Source of the DNA: Jezberella montanilacus
GTDB taxonomy: Bacteria; Pseudomonadota; Gammaproteobacteria; Burkholderiales; Burkholderiaceae_B
Assembly (NCBI RefSeq): GCF_003003055.1
Contig: NZ_PVTV01000014.1
Span: 1-64,000 of the forward strand
DNA length: 64,000 nucleotides
Direction: 5' to 3'
Each line of letters begins with the position of its first letter. The first letter of the stretch is position 1. Of the stretch, positions 42,668-56,504 are shown one piece after another. The notes beneath the pieces were generated by a model, which saw only the letters and a program-made list of their open reading frames with translations, had not been told where the DNA came from and searched no databases. The translations under genes were made by a program, and so were the position numbers.

Positions 42668-43384
42668 ATGACTTCAGGATCGCAACGACAAAGATATTGG
42701 CTCGGGCTCAACCGTCGCGCTTTTCGGCAACGCGGGGCAAGTTTTGTAGAGTTCACGATTGTTGCCATCCCGCTATTCTTTTTGGGTGCTCTGGGGATAG
42801 AGCTAATTCGTTTTAACCAGACTCGGCTGATGATCATGGTTGCGTTAAGCGAGGCGATGCGTACTTGCATCACTCGCCATAACAATCCAGCGCTGACACT
42901 CGCCACGTTCGAGCAAGCTCTGCTGCCACTTTTTGCTCCCGCAGGCAGGCATGCCACGATTAAAGACAGGCAACGTGACGTGATGCGGTCGCTTCAGCTC
43001 CAAACAGGTTTAGCGCCTTGGCGTATGGTTCATCTTTCGCCCAACCCAAAGGACTTTGCTGATTTTGCGCACCCGATTTTGACTCGGCGCAACGGTCGCG
43101 CCACGATCCGAAATAGCTATCTTCTCGAACAGCATCAAGACAAGATTCGAGCGGGATGGCAAAACGGCCAAGGGCCGCACTCAGGTCACGACGCCTTTGA
43201 GGCGAATACAGTCTGGTTGCAAGTCACGTATCTGCATAAACCTCTGACGCCGGGCGTCGGCTTAGTCATGAAAACGCTCATGAAGTCAAACGACACGTAC
43301 ATCGCAAACGGCTACAAAAACGGGTTAGTTGCTATTCAGGTCGAGCAACGCGGCATGATGCAAAGTGACCCAATGCTTTGGTGA
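42668..43384 (+). CDS. TadE-like pilus/secretion protein (orphan)
   Basis: A 238-residue protein with one N-terminal membrane span. RQRGASFVEFTIVAIPLFFLG near residues 20-40 matches the TadE consensus, in which a glutamate follows a glycine-serine-phenylalanine-valine stretch. The rest is soluble and probably periplasmic. TadE proteins are minor pseudopilins of Flp/Tad pili, normally encoded beside tadF, tadG and an assembly ATPase; none of these is in the window, so this copy is isolated. It is convergent with ftsB. Confidence 0.7.
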   Translation: MTSGSQRQRYWLGLNRRAFRQRGASFVEFTIVAIPLFFLGALGIELIRFNQTRLMIMVALSEAMRTCITRHNNPALTLATFEQALLPLFAPAGRHATIKDRQRDVMRSLQLQTGLAPWRMVHLSPNPKDFADFAHPILTRRNGRATIRNSYLLEQHQDKIRAGWQNGQGPHSGHDAFEANTVWLQVTYLHKPLTPGVGLVMKTLMKSNDTYIANGYKNGLVAIQVEQRGMMQSDPMLW

Positions 43385-43407
43385 CCTCAGCTTGTAAGCG
43401 TGGGATA

Positions 43408-43752
43408 TTAACGATTGGGCTTTGCCGTACCGACATTGCTTGTCGCCGTATCAACAGGCTTGGTCATCGGTGGTTTGACGTTGGGTGGCAGTACTTGCAC
43501 GAAAATTTCATCGCGTTTCATCATGCCAAGCTCACCTCGAGCCCTCTCTTCGGCAGCTTCCGTACCAGATTCCAAATCGCTAATCTCAGCTCTGAGAGCC
43601 TGATTTCGCAGCAATAAACCTTCATTGATGCTTTTTTGGCCTGCCAACTGCGCCTGCAGTTCTCTGACTTCGAACCAGCCGCCTCGACCCTTCCAGAGAG
43701 GATATTGAATCAAGGCGACCAGTGCCAGCAGAATAATGAAAAGCAAACGCAT
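43408..43752 (-). CDS. ftsB: Cell division protein FtsB
   Basis: A 114-residue bitopic membrane protein of the divisome FtsQLB complex. One N-terminal span (LLFIILLALVALIQYPLW) is followed by a coiled coil rich in E, L and Q (VRELQAQLAGQKSINEGLL) and ERARGELGMMKRDEIFVQV, the usual FtsB end. The C-terminal tail is proline and threonine rich. It follows eno by about 20 bases, the same order as in many betaproteobacteria. Confidence 0.92.
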   Translation of the reverse strand: MRLLFIILLALVALIQYPLWKGRGGWFEVRELQAQLAGQKSINEGLLLRNQALRAEISDLESGTEAAEERARGELGMMKRDEIFVQVLPPNVKPPMTKPVDTATSNVGTAKPNR

Positions 43753-43772
43753 GTCGCTTAACCTGTCAGCAA

Positions 43773-47652
<3,880 letters not shown>

Positions 47653-47697
47653 CTACAAAACTATGCGCGGCTGTCAAATGCCCAAATACCAAAAAAT

Positions 47698-49494
47698 TTA
47701 TACGACAAGTGGTGTTGTTCGTAACAGCAACCAATCCAAAGCTGCGTCGGTTAGTCGAGGCGCGAGGCGATCCCGGACGGTTGCATGGTAACTGTTGAGC
47801 CAATCCACCTCTGCGACATCCAACTGATCCACCAAAATCGGCCGGGTATCAATCGGGCAGAGGGTTAACGTCTCAAAACGCAAAAACTCGCCAAACTCGG
47901 ATTCGCCAGCAGATTGATTGCAGACCAGATTCTCGATCCGGATCCCCCACCGCCCTGGTTTGTATAAACCGGGCTCATTAGATGTAATCATGCCAACGCG
48001 CATAGCCGTGTGGGGCGCTGGGGCCGCGCGGTAAGAAATGACCTGCGGCCCTTCGTGCACATTCAGAAAGTAACCTACACCGTGTCCAGTGCCATGTCCA
48101 TATTCGGCCATCTTTGCCCATAAGGGAGCCCGGGCGATCACATCCAGCATGGGGGCAGCCACACCTTCGGGGAAGGTAAGTCTTGATAGCGCAATCATCG
48201 CCTTCAAGACTGCCGTGTAATCCTCTTTTTGCTCTTGACTAGGTTGCCCGACTGGCACCACACGAGTGATGTCTGTCGTACCGCCTAAGTACTGTCCGCC
48301 AGAATCAATGAGAAGCAGACCATCGCCTTCAATGATCGCAAAGGATTCTGGTGTCGCGCGATAATGAGGCATGGCACCATTTGCATTGAAGGCCGCAATG
48401 GTCGAAAAGCTAGGCGAGACAAACCCAAATTTCGCGGCACGAAACTCAATCAGCTTTTCATCGACCTGCAATTCATCAATTGCTGGTTGTCCTGCTTGAT
48501 TCACGTTTGCCTCAAACCAGGCAAAAAACTCGCATAACGCAGCGCCGTCGAGCTCCATGACACGCCGGACGTGTTTCAGCTCATGGCGAGTTTTTTGCGA
48601 TTTCATGAAGGTGCTTGGATTGATCTGACGCACCGTTTTGATCTTGATCTGATCGATCAAACCGCAGGTGGTTCGCGCAGGATCAAACAACAAGGTGTCA
48701 GGCGCGGGCAAACCAGTCAGGGTGTTTGCTGCGTCTTCGTATGGCAGCACCGCAACCCTTTCTTCTTTGAGCTCGTCAACAAGCGATGGCGGGATTTTGC
48801 CCTTGCCGACGAATAATCTGGTCAAGCCTTCGCTGATCAATAAATGTGACATAAATATCGGGTTGTAATCAACGTCGCTACCACGCAAGTTCAAAATCCA
48901 GGCGATATCGTCCGAAGTCGAAATCAAGTGCCACTGCGCGCCTGCCTCTCGCATTTTCTCGCGCACTCGGGCAATCTTCTCAACACGACTGAGGCCCGCG
49001 TACTCTAGCGAAAAATCCAGAATGGGCGCTTTAGGTAAGGTCGGTCGATCAAGCCAGACCTGGCCAGGGATATCAAGATCCAGCCTGAGCGTGATGTCAC
49101 GCTTTTGGGTCGCCGTGACCAGTGCGTCACGGGCGCTGAGACTTAACGCCCGACCATCAATCGCGATTGCTTGACCTGCGTTTACGTGCTCTGCCAACCA
49201 CTCAACATGACCTGGATCAGCAGCTGTCCCAATTTTCATCATGACGAAGCCGGTGTCTGCCAGTTCAGTCTCAGCTTGCACCCAATAACGGCTATCCACC
49301 CAGACCCCAGCAAAATCCTGAGTGACAACGACCGTGCCAACCGAGCCAGTAAAGCCTGTCAGCCATAAACGAATCTGCCAGTATTCGGGTAAGTATTCTG
49401 ATAAGTGCGGATCCGCAGAGGGGATCAAGCAAGCCTGGACATCAGCGCGCGACATCGCGTCGCGCATGGCCGCAAGTTTGGCAGTTTGGTTCAT
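47698..49494 (-). CDS. pepP: Aminopeptidase P (Xaa-Pro aminopeptidase, XPNPEP1-like)
   Basis: A 598-residue metallopeptidase that removes an N-terminal residue next to proline. Two creatinase-like N-terminal domains precede the pita-bread catalytic domain with metal ligands in LIDSGGQYLGGTTDITR, GHGTGHGVGYFLNVHEGP and SNEPGLYKPGRWGIRIENL. The three-domain length matches the eukaryotic-type XPNPEP1 group rather than short E. coli PepP (about 440 residues). It follows the DedA gene by 13 bases. Confidence 0.93.
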   Translation of the reverse strand: MNQTAKLAAMRDAMSRADVQACLIPSADPHLSEYLPEYWQIRLWLTGFTGSVGTVVVTQDFAGVWVDSRYWVQAETELADTGFVMMKIGTAADPGHVEWLAEHVNAGQAIAIDGRALSLSARDALVTATQKRDITLRLDLDIPGQVWLDRPTLPKAPILDFSLEYAGLSRVEKIARVREKMREAGAQWHLISTSDDIAWILNLRGSDVDYNPIFMSHLLISEGLTRLFVGKGKIPPSLVDELKEERVAVLPYEDAANTLTGLPAPDTLLFDPARTTCGLIDQIKIKTVRQINPSTFMKSQKTRHELKHVRRVMELDGAALCEFFAWFEANVNQAGQPAIDELQVDEKLIEFRAAKFGFVSPSFSTIAAFNANGAMPHYRATPESFAIIEGDGLLLIDSGGQYLGGTTDITRVVPVGQPSQEQKEDYTAVLKAMIALSRLTFPEGVAAPMLDVIARAPLWAKMAEYGHGTGHGVGYFLNVHEGPQVISYRAAPAPHTAMRVGMITSNEPGLYKPGRWGIRIENLVCNQSAGESEFGEFLRFETLTLCPIDTRPILVDQLDVAEVDWLNSYHATVRDRLAPRLTDAALDWLLLRTTPLVV

Positions 49495-49507
49495 GTTGAT
49501 TCGCTGT

Positions 49508-50143
49508 TTAGTGTGAACGACTGCGTTCGCGCAAGTAAGCGACGATGCCGGGAATGAAGGACACGATAATGATGCCGATAATCACCAGCGTCAGGTTGTT
49601 GCTGATAAAGGGCATATTACCGAACAGGTAGCCAGCAAGGGTAAGTGAGATCACCCACAACAAACCGCCACTGACGTTGAACATAAAAAACTTACCGGAT
49701 TCCATTCGGCCAAACCCTGCCGCAAAGGGCGCCATCGTCCGCACAATGGGTAAAAACCGGGCAATAACAATTGTCTTGCCGCCGTGCTGATCGAAGAAAC
49801 CTTGCGTGTAAGTTAATCTTTCTTGGCTAATCAACTTGGTTTTTGTAATCAAGGTCTGACCAAACCAGCGACCTACCGCGTAATTCAATGCGTCTCCCAA
49901 GATCGCCGCCACGCTGAGCAAAGCCATCAGCACGAGTGGATCCATCTTGCCAATCGCGCAAATTGCGCCGGCAACAAACAGCAGCGAATCACCGGGTAAG
50001 AACGGGGCAAAAACAAGTCCTGTTTCAGCAAAAATAATGATGAATAACAAGGCGTATATCCAATTGCCGTGTTGCGCGATAAAGTCGAGCATCGTTTTAT
50101 CGATGTGCAACAGAAGATTGAGTAGGCCTGTGACGATTTCCAT
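49508..50143 (-). CDS. DedA-family membrane protein
   Basis: A 211-residue inner-membrane protein with about five hydrophobic segments. The family motif ETGLVFAPFLPGDSLLFVAGA is near residue 40, and FLPIVRTMAPFAAGFGRM with the conserved R and G lies near 130. DedA proteins act in membrane lipid and undecaprenyl-phosphate recycling or flipping and in proton homeostasis. It is upstream of and probably co-transcribed with the aminopeptidase gene. Confidence 0.88.
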   Translation of the reverse strand: MEIVTGLLNLLLHIDKTMLDFIAQHGNWIYALLFIIIFAETGLVFAPFLPGDSLLFVAGAICAIGKMDPLVLMALLSVAAILGDALNYAVGRWFGQTLITKTKLISQERLTYTQGFFDQHGGKTIVIARFLPIVRTMAPFAAGFGRMESGKFFMFNVSGGLLWVISLTLAGYLFGNMPFISNNLTLVIIGIIIVSFIPGIVAYLRERSRSH

Positions 50144-50228
50144 TTAATTACCGTATGTATGATGCTCGACGCACTTCAACTTGTGCAAGAAGTCGCATTG
50201 TAGCCATCCTTGAAGAACGGCCTTTGGC

Positions 50229-52145
50229 TTAGAACACGCCACCGATCTGATGACGGGCAACGTAATGATCGGGGCCGACTTGAACCAATGGAGCAACAAG
50301 TGGGTCATCATTCAAACCGCGAATGGGGCTAGGTAACTCATCGACATCCAGCACTCTTTTTTGATGACGGCGGGTTGGATCAGCAATCGGCACAGCAGAC
50401 ATCAGTTTGCGGGTGTAGGGATGTTGCGGGTTCTGAAAAATCTCTCTTCTCGGACCAATCTCAACGATCTGTCCGAGGTACATGACAGCGACACGGTGGC
50501 TGATCCGCTCAACTACAGCCATATCATGAGAGATAAAGAGAAACGCGACGCCTAGCTCTTTTTGCAGGTCAATCAGCAAATTGATGATCTGAGCTTGAAT
50601 GGATACGTCGAGCGCGGAGACTGACTCATCCGCAATCACCACTTTTGGATTCAATGCCAGGGCTCTGGCAATACACACACGCTGGCGCTGACCCCCTGAA
50701 AATTCGTGCGGATAACGACGTGCCATCTCGCGTGATAAACCCACCCGGTCAAGTAATTGACCGACACGCTCACGGGCTTCGGCCGGACTGCAAACCTTGT
50801 GGATTAATAGTGGCTCCATGATTGAGTAGCCAACGGTGAGGCGTGGATCCAGCGAGGCAAAGGGATCTTGAAATACAAACTGAATGTCGCGGCGAAGCGA
50901 CTGCAATTGCTGATGTTTTAGCGCTAATACGTCTTGCCCATCAAACGTGATCTGTCCGCCCTGAATATCAACTAATCTCAGCAACGACCGCCCGGTTGTA
51001 GACTTACCGCAGCCAGACTCGCCCACCAGCGCCAAGGTCTCCCCGGGGAACAAATCAAAGCTGACTTTTTCAACCGCGTGCACGCGTCGTTGCACACGGT
51101 TAAGAATCCCTCCGCGCAAATCGAAACGTGTAATGAGGTTACGAACGCTCAGAATGGGTGCTTGATCCCGGTAGGGCAGGATCAGGGATCCCCCATCTGT
51201 GCTTGGATGATTCTCGATTTTCACACCAGCTTTTTCGCTGGTTTGTGCAGCGTTTTGCTCTGGTGACACCAGCGCAAAACGGGCAGGCAGGTCTGTGTCA
51301 TGCATCGACCCCAGACGCGGTACGGCAGCCAGCAAAGCTTGCGTATAAGGATGCTGGGGAGTTGCAAATATCTTGGTTGATTCGCCTTCTTCTACCTTTT
51401 CACCCTTGTACATCACCAACACGCGATCAGCGACCTCGGCCACCACCCCCATGTCGTGGGTAATGAAGATCACGCCCATCTGCATCTCTTGTTGCAGTTG
51501 ACTGATCAATTGCAGGATTTGAGCCTGCACGGTGACATCCAGTGCAGTTGTAGGCTCATCGGCGATCAATAGAGCTGGCTTGCAAGCGAGGGCCATCGCG
51601 ATCATCACGCGTTGGCGCATCCCCCCAGACAACTGGTGTGGATAGCGATCCATAACAGACTTCGCCTCGGGGATACGCACTTGCTCAAGCAATCTTAACG
51701 TCTCAGCGCGGGCTTGCGCTGCACTGGCCTGTTGATGCAACCGTATAGACTCTGCAATCTGGTCACCTGCAGTAAAAACAGGATTGAGTGAGGTCATTGG
51801 CTCTTGAAAAATCATGGCCATGTCTGCGCCACGTACCGAGCGCATGATTTTGGAATCTGCTTTGGATAAATCCACCAGAGAACTATCCCGTCTTCGTAAC
51901 GTCATCGATCCATTGATAATGCGCCCACCCCCGTATTCAACCAAGCGCATCAAAGCAAGTGAGGTCACAGATTTACCCGAGCCAGACTCACCCACAATGG
52001 CCAGGGTCTCGCCTCGCCCAACGTGAAATGACAGGTTTTTAACCGCATCGACGGTGCGCTCGGCACCTGCAAAGCGCACACTCAGATTATCAACGTGAAT
52101 CACGTCGTTATCGGCTAGCTGGGTAGGGATGGCAGACTCGGTCAT
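50229..52145 (-). CDS. Peptide/glutathione-type ABC transporter double ATPase (GsiA/DppDF fusion)
   Basis: A 638-residue fusion of two oligopeptide-type ATPases. The first has Walker A GESGSGKS at 52-59 and [11 protein letters not shown], the second has GESGCGKST near 378 and [11 protein letters not shown]. Each carries the C-terminal oligopeptide-transport signature with HPYT. It would power a Dpp, Opp or Gsi-type importer for dipeptides, glutathione or nickel complexes. No matching permeases or binding protein lie within 10 kb, so it must work with components encoded elsewhere. It ends beyond the DedA gene. Confidence 0.92.
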   Translation of the reverse strand: MTESAIPTQLADNDVIHVDNLSVRFAGAERTVDAVKNLSFHVGRGETLAIVGESGSGKSVTSLALMRLVEYGGGRIINGSMTLRRRDSSLVDLSKADSKIMRSVRGADMAMIFQEPMTSLNPVFTAGDQIAESIRLHQQASAAQARAETLRLLEQVRIPEAKSVMDRYPHQLSGGMRQRVMIAMALACKPALLIADEPTTALDVTVQAQILQLISQLQQEMQMGVIFITHDMGVVAEVADRVLVMYKGEKVEEGESTKIFATPQHPYTQALLAAVPRLGSMHDTDLPARFALVSPEQNAAQTSEKAGVKIENHPSTDGGSLILPYRDQAPILSVRNLITRFDLRGGILNRVQRRVHAVEKVSFDLFPGETLALVGESGCGKSTTGRSLLRLVDIQGGQITFDGQDVLALKHQQLQSLRRDIQFVFQDPFASLDPRLTVGYSIMEPLLIHKVCSPAEARERVGQLLDRVGLSREMARRYPHEFSGGQRQRVCIARALALNPKVVIADESVSALDVSIQAQIINLLIDLQKELGVAFLFISHDMAVVERISHRVAVMYLGQIVEIGPRREIFQNPQHPYTRKLMSAVPIADPTRRHQKRVLDVDELPSPIRGLNDDPLVAPLVQVGPDHYVARHQIGGVF

Positions 52146-52186
52146 GGCTTAGTAAATCCCGGTGGAGGACGAAGGTCAAGCGGCGA

Positions 52187-52837
52187 TCAGACGCCAGATA
52201 CATCCAGCTTGGCCGCAGTTTTGGATTTGATTTCTTCAACGGACACGCCAGGGGCAAGTTCAAGCAGTTTTAGCCCAGCCGGGGTGACTTCCATCACACC
52301 CAGATCAGTAATGATCATGTCAATAACCCCTACGCCAGTTAGTGGCAAGGTGCACTTAGGCAACAGTTTTAAATCGGTCGTGCCATCTTTTTTGGTTGCG
52401 ACGTGTTCCATCAACACCAACACACGACCCACACCTGCGACTAAATCCATGGCGCCGCCCATACCCTTGACCATCTTGCCCGGGATCATCCAGTTTGCCA
52501 AATCACCCGTCTCGGAGACTTGCATCGCGCCCAGAATCGCCAGATTGATCTTGCCTCCGCGAATCATCGCAAACGAATCCGCCGATGAAAAAATTGACGA
52601 ACCGGGGATCGTGGTGACCGTCTGCTTACCCGCGTTGATCATATCGGGATCGACTTCATCTTCAGTTGGAAACTGACCAATCCCCAGCAAGCCATTTTCA
52701 GATTGCAGCCAAACCTCAATCCCCTCAGGGACATGATTGGCAACCAGCGTGGGTAAACCAATACCAAGATTGACATAAAAACCATCTTGCAATTCGCGCG
52801 CCGCGCGGGCGGCCATTTCGTCACGAGTCCATGCCAT
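52187..52837 (-). CDS. scoB: 3-oxoacid CoA-transferase, subunit B
   Basis: A 216-residue subunit of a heteromeric CoA transferase. The catalytic glutamate lies in [10 protein letters not shown], and [16 protein letters not shown] and [31 protein letters not shown] are family stretches. It moves CoA between succinyl-CoA and acetoacetate or 3-oxoadipate. I set the start at ATG 52837 with a GGAG site, because a longer frame would overlap subunit A. It follows subunit A by 13 bases. It could be ScoB, AtoA or PcaJ; the context does not separate these. Confidence 0.92.
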   Translation of the reverse strand: MAWTRDEMAARAARELQDGFYVNLGIGLPTLVANHVPEGIEVWLQSENGLLGIGQFPTEDEVDPDMINAGKQTVTTIPGSSIFSSADSFAMIRGGKINLAILGAMQVSETGDLANWMIPGKMVKGMGGAMDLVAGVGRVLVLMEHVATKKDGTTDLKLLPKCTLPLTGVGVIDMIITDLGVMEVTPAGLKLLELAPGVSVEEIKSKTAAKLDVSGV

Positions 52838-52850
52838 TTTCGTTTGCTCC

Positions 52851-53552
52851 TTAATTTGCCGCACGAACGGTGCGCTGCTCAATACGTTTTTCCGGGTTGG
52901 CGTTGATCACGATGCGGTGCACATAAATGCCAGGCAAATGAATCTGATCGGGATCAAGCTCGCCGTTTTCAACAATTTTTTCGACTTCAACGACGGTTAC
53001 TTTGCCAGCCATGGCAACGGGAGGATTAAAGTTGCGCGCCGTTTTGTGGAACACCAGATTGCCACTGCGATCGGCAATATAGGCTTTAACCAAGGACACG
53101 TCAGATACGAGACCGCGCTCCATGACGTAGTGATCGCCGTCGAATTCGCGTACTTCTTTTCCGTCAGCAACGATGGTGCCTACACCCGTGCGAGTAAAAA
53201 ATGCGGGGATCCCTGCGCCCCCAGCACGCAAACGTTCAGCCAGGGTACCTTGAGGGGTGAATTCGAGCTCAAGTTCACCAGCCAAATATTGCCGCTCAAA
53301 CTCTTTGTTTTCGCCAACATATGAGGCAATCATTTTCTTGACTTGACGCGTATGCAACAAAATACCAAGTCCAAACCCGTCAACGCCTGCGTTGTTGCTG
53401 ATACAAGTCAGATTTTGAACCCCCAGTTCTTTCACTGCGTCGATTAAAGCCTCGGGGATGCCGCAGAGCCCAAAACCGCCCACGGCGAGTGTCTGCCCAT
53501 CTTGCACCAGACCAGTCAACGCTTCGAGTGCGCTTCCGTATAACTTATTCAT
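52851..53552 (-). CDS. scoA: 3-oxoacid CoA-transferase, subunit A
   Basis: A 233-residue partner subunit. [59 protein letters not shown] and [14 protein letters not shown] are diagnostic for the A chain (AtoD/ScoA/PcaI type). An AAAGGAG ribosome site precedes the ATG. It is the first gene of the pair and has its own short upstream region shared with the thioesterase gene end. Together with the BktB-like thiolase encoded 30 kb away, it could serve ketone-body use, but no physical link exists. Confidence 0.92.
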   Translation of the reverse strand: MNKLYGSALEALTGLVQDGQTLAVGGFGLCGIPEALIDAVKELGVQNLTCISNNAGVDGFGLGILLHTRQVKKMIASYVGENKEFERQYLAGELELEFTPQGTLAERLRAGGAGIPAFFTRTGVGTIVADGKEVREFDGDHYVMERGLVSDVSLVKAYIADRSGNLVFHKTARNFNPPVAMAGKVTVVEVEKIVENGELDPDQIHLPGIYVHRIVINANPEKRIEQRTVRAAN

Positions 53553-53643
53553 GCTTCGTGCTCCTTTCTAGGTTTCTGCGTATATTGTGCATCGTATTCT
53601 CGATCCAGTTCGCTGCACTTGGGTTATCTGAGCTTAGATTAAC

Positions 53644-54102
53644 TCACTCTGCTGTGACGCGGTAAGGGGCGATGGCGGTCGCCATGAACCGCAGCATATC
53701 CTCAGACCACGGCACTGCCTTGTTCGTGTGGTTGCTTGTGTAGACCAGTACCCACTTACCCTTTGCATAGGGACCAGCAGCGATATCAGCCAGCACGTAA
53801 AGATCAGCCTCAGCTTCAAGGCTGCTGCGTCCCAATCGAATGATTTTATTTCTCACGCTAATGCGAGCGGGATACATCACGGGTTTTATGAAATCGCAGC
53901 TGGTTGATACCACCACAGAAGAATAATGCTCAGAAAACTTCTGCCCATCAACGTATAGCATCTGCATCCGCGCCTCTTCAAAATAACGAAAATACATGGC
54001 GTTATTAAGATGGTTCTGGCTGTCAGCGTCGGCCCAGCGCATCGGGATTTCAAAGTCGTATTGATGACCTACACTCAATAAGTTGGTCGAAATTGTGGTC
54101 AA
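53644..54102 (-). CDS. Acyl-CoA thioesterase, hotdog fold (4HBT family)
   Basis: A 152-residue hotdog protein of the YbgC/4HBT family. The catalytic aspartate lies in WADADSQNHLNNAMYFRYFEEAR near residue 25, where members have the D-x-x-G/N-H-x-N pattern. It hydrolyses a thioester such as a short-chain or hydroxyacyl-CoA. The gene is transcribed divergently from ETF-QO with 140 bases between. The substrate is unknown. Confidence 0.85.
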   Translation of the reverse strand: MTTISTNLLSVGHQYDFEIPMRWADADSQNHLNNAMYFRYFEEARMQMLYVDGQKFSEHYSSVVVSTSCDFIKPVMYPARISVRNKIIRLGRSSLEAEADLYVLADIAAGPYAKGKWVLVYTSNHTNKAVPWSEDMLRFMATAIAPYRVTAE

Positions 54103-54242
54103 GCGTCTCCCCTCATGTCTGCAAAAGTGTCAGTTTGTTGATTCGCAAGGCAAAAGCTATCGCGACTGCCTTTCACTGCAATACAATCCTAGGCGAAATC
54201 ATACCTATTTACCTAGCTGTAGATAAAAACTTGGAGTCAGGC

Positions 54243-55889
54243 ATGTCAGAACGCGAATCGATGGAATATGACGTTGTCGTCGTCGGCGGAGGCCCCGCCG
54301 GCTTGGCCACTGCCATCAGGCTCAAACAATTGGCAGCGACTGAAGGCCAAGAGATATCAGTTTGCGTACTGGAAAAAGGCAGCGAGATTGGCGCCCATAT
54401 CCTGTCTGGCGCAGTGATGGATCCGCAGGCCTTGACTGAATTATTACCCGACTGGAAGAACATGGGTGCCCCGCTCGACACCCCCGTCGCTGAGGATGAG
54501 TTTCTGTTTTTGACGGAAACCGGCGCACGCAAGACCCCGAACTGGCTGCTGCCTGAGTGCTTTCAAAATCACGGTAATTATGTAATCAGTCTGGGTAAAG
54601 TTGCCCGCTGGCTAGGTGAGCAGGCTGAAACCCTTGGCGTCGAGATCTTCCCTGGCTTCTCCGCTGCAGAAGTTTTGTACAACGATCAAGGCGCTGTGCG
54701 CGGCGTTGCAACGGGTGATATGGGTGTTGGTCGCGATGGTCAGCCTACCGATCACTACCAGCAGGGGATGGAATTACACGCCAAGTACACCATCTTCGCT
54801 GAGGGTGCACGAGGCCAGCTGGGTCGTCAATTGATCGACAAATTTAAACTGGGAGACGGACGCGATCCCCAGGCTTATGGCATCGGTATTAAAGAGTTAT
54901 GGGAGATCGATCCCGCTAAATCACGCCCAGGTCTTGTTGTACATACCGCCGGTTGGCCCTTGGATTCGGACACTTATGGCGGATCATTTCTATACCACTT
55001 GAACGACAATCAGGTCGCGGTCGGTATGGTCGTTGGATTGGATTATGCCAATCCCTGGCTCTCGCCGTTTGAAGAGTTTCAGCGTTACAAGACTCACCCC
55101 GCTATTCGCAAGCACTTTGAGGGTGGCAAGCGGATTGCCTATGGTGCTCGCGCAATCACTGCTGGCGGTTTGTTGTCTTTACCTAAGCTAGTGTTCCCGG
55201 GCGGTGCCCTGGTTGGTTGTGAAGCGGGCTTTTTGAATGCGTCGCGCATCAAAGGGAGCCACGCTGCAATCAAGTCGGGCATGATGGCTGCTGAAGCTGC
55301 TTTTGCTGCCCTGGCAACTGAGCGTAGCCATGACGAGTTGTCAGCTTACCCTGCTGCGTTTGAAACTTCATGGTTGCATGTTGAGCTCAACAAAGCTCGC
55401 AACTTCAAGCAATGGTTTAAAAAAGGCCGGGGCGTCGGCACGCTGATGACAGGAATCGAGCAATGGCTGCTGAAAGGCAACATGCCCTGGACCATCCATC
55501 GCACCAAGCCCGATTACGCGTGCCTGCAACCTGCCGATCAGTGTCCCAAAATCGAATATCCCAAGCCCGATGGTGTCCTGACATTTGATCGCTTGAGTTC
55601 AGTGTTTATTTCGAACACCAATCACGAAGAGAACCAGCCTATCCACCTCACACTGAAAGACGCCTCGGTGCCTGTTTCGATCAACTTGGCGAAATTTGCG
55701 GGTCCTGAAGCACGGTACTGCCCCGCAGGCGTGTATGAGTATGTGAAAAACGATGACAATACCGATCGCTTGCAGATCAATGCTCAGAACTGTGTTCACT
55801 GTAAAACCTGTGACATCAAGGATCCGACACAGAATATTGTGTGGGTGACGCCACAGGGTGGTGAAGGGCCTGTTTACAGCGGGATGTGA
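54243..55889 (+). CDS. Electron transfer flavoprotein-ubiquinone oxidoreductase
   Basis: A 548-residue membrane-bound flavoprotein that passes electrons from ETF (beta-oxidation, amino acid breakdown) to ubiquinone. FAD-binding GGGPAG lies at 15-20, and GSEIGAHILSGAVMDP follows. The [4Fe-4S] cysteines are in the C-terminal RYCPAGVYEYV and NCVHCKTCDIKDPTQNIVW. The start is ATG 54243 with homology from there; a longer frame upstream is spurious. It fits the thioesterase and CoA-transferase neighbours in acyl-CoA metabolism. etfAB are not in the window. Confidence 0.95.
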   Translation: MSERESMEYDVVVVGGGPAGLATAIRLKQLAATEGQEISVCVLEKGSEIGAHILSGAVMDPQALTELLPDWKNMGAPLDTPVAEDEFLFLTETGARKTPNWLLPECFQNHGNYVISLGKVARWLGEQAETLGVEIFPGFSAAEVLYNDQGAVRGVATGDMGVGRDGQPTDHYQQGMELHAKYTIFAEGARGQLGRQLIDKFKLGDGRDPQAYGIGIKELWEIDPAKSRPGLVVHTAGWPLDSDTYGGSFLYHLNDNQVAVGMVVGLDYANPWLSPFEEFQRYKTHPAIRKHFEGGKRIAYGARAITAGGLLSLPKLVFPGGALVGCEAGFLNASRIKGSHAAIKSGMMAAEAAFAALATERSHDELSAYPAAFETSWLHVELNKARNFKQWFKKGRGVGTLMTGIEQWLLKGNMPWTIHRTKPDYACLQPADQCPKIEYPKPDGVLTFDRLSSVFISNTNHEENQPIHLTLKDASVPVSINLAKFAGPEARYCPAGVYEYVKNDDNTDRLQINAQNCVHCKTCDIKDPTQNIVWVTPQGGEGPVYSGM

Positions 55890-55921
55890 TACACCTCTAG
55901 AAATTGCCGAACCGACAGCGT

Positions 55922-56455
55922 TTAGCCGCGCAAGGTTTCGGCGACTTTCGCAATCCGTTCACCATAGGTTTTTGCCGTGTCCAGATCCCCTTGCGGAATA
56001 TCCGCTGCAGGGCTGGTGGGGCCGACTTGCGCCATCAGCCCTGAATTTGAACCAAGCCGGTTAAGCGTGCCATCGTTCAGCAGAGGCTGACCAACCCAGA
56101 TCATGCCTTGCTGCATCGCTAAGGTGATGAAATACTGAACCGTGGACAACTTATCGCCACTTGGGCTGGCAGAGATGGTGAAACCGCCCGCGACTTTATC
56201 TTTCCAGGCACTAGTGAACCAGCGCTTAGAGGTTGCATCTGCAAACTTCTTAAACTGCCAGCTAACCGATCCCATATAGGTTGGCGAACCAAAGATGATT
56301 GCGTCTGCGGCATCGAGAGTAGCCCAGTCTGCTTCGCTAATGTCGCCCTCGGGACTGATGACGATCGTTTGTGCCTTGGCGCCTTGCGCAACGAATTCAG
56401 CAACGCGTGCGGTGTGGCCGTACCCTGAGTGATAGATGACAACTGTTTTAGCCAT
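55922..56455 (-). CDS. Flavodoxin-like NAD(P)H:quinone oxidoreductase-type protein
   Basis: A 177-residue flavodoxin-fold protein. The FMN-binding loop is YHSGYGHTARVAE near residues 8-20, and IIFGSPTYMGSVSWQFKKF is the second FMN loop, as in WrbA. PTSPAADIPQGDLDTAKTYGERIA is a typical C-terminal stretch of this group. It is shorter than WrbA (about 198). It probably reduces quinones with two electrons. The gene ends 32 bases from the ETF-QO stop and lies downstream of the efflux operon. Confidence 0.85.
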   Translation of the reverse strand: MAKTVVIYHSGYGHTARVAEFVAQGAKAQTIVISPEGDISEADWATLDAADAIIFGSPTYMGSVSWQFKKFADATSKRWFTSAWKDKVAGGFTISASPSGDKLSTVQYFITLAMQQGMIWVGQPLLNDGTLNRLGSNSGLMAQVGPTSPAADIPQGDLDTAKTYGERIAKVAETLRG

Positions 56456-56504
56456 GGTGTTCTCCTGACGTGATTGAAAGATAGTGCTGATCGAGCTACT
56501 TTGC

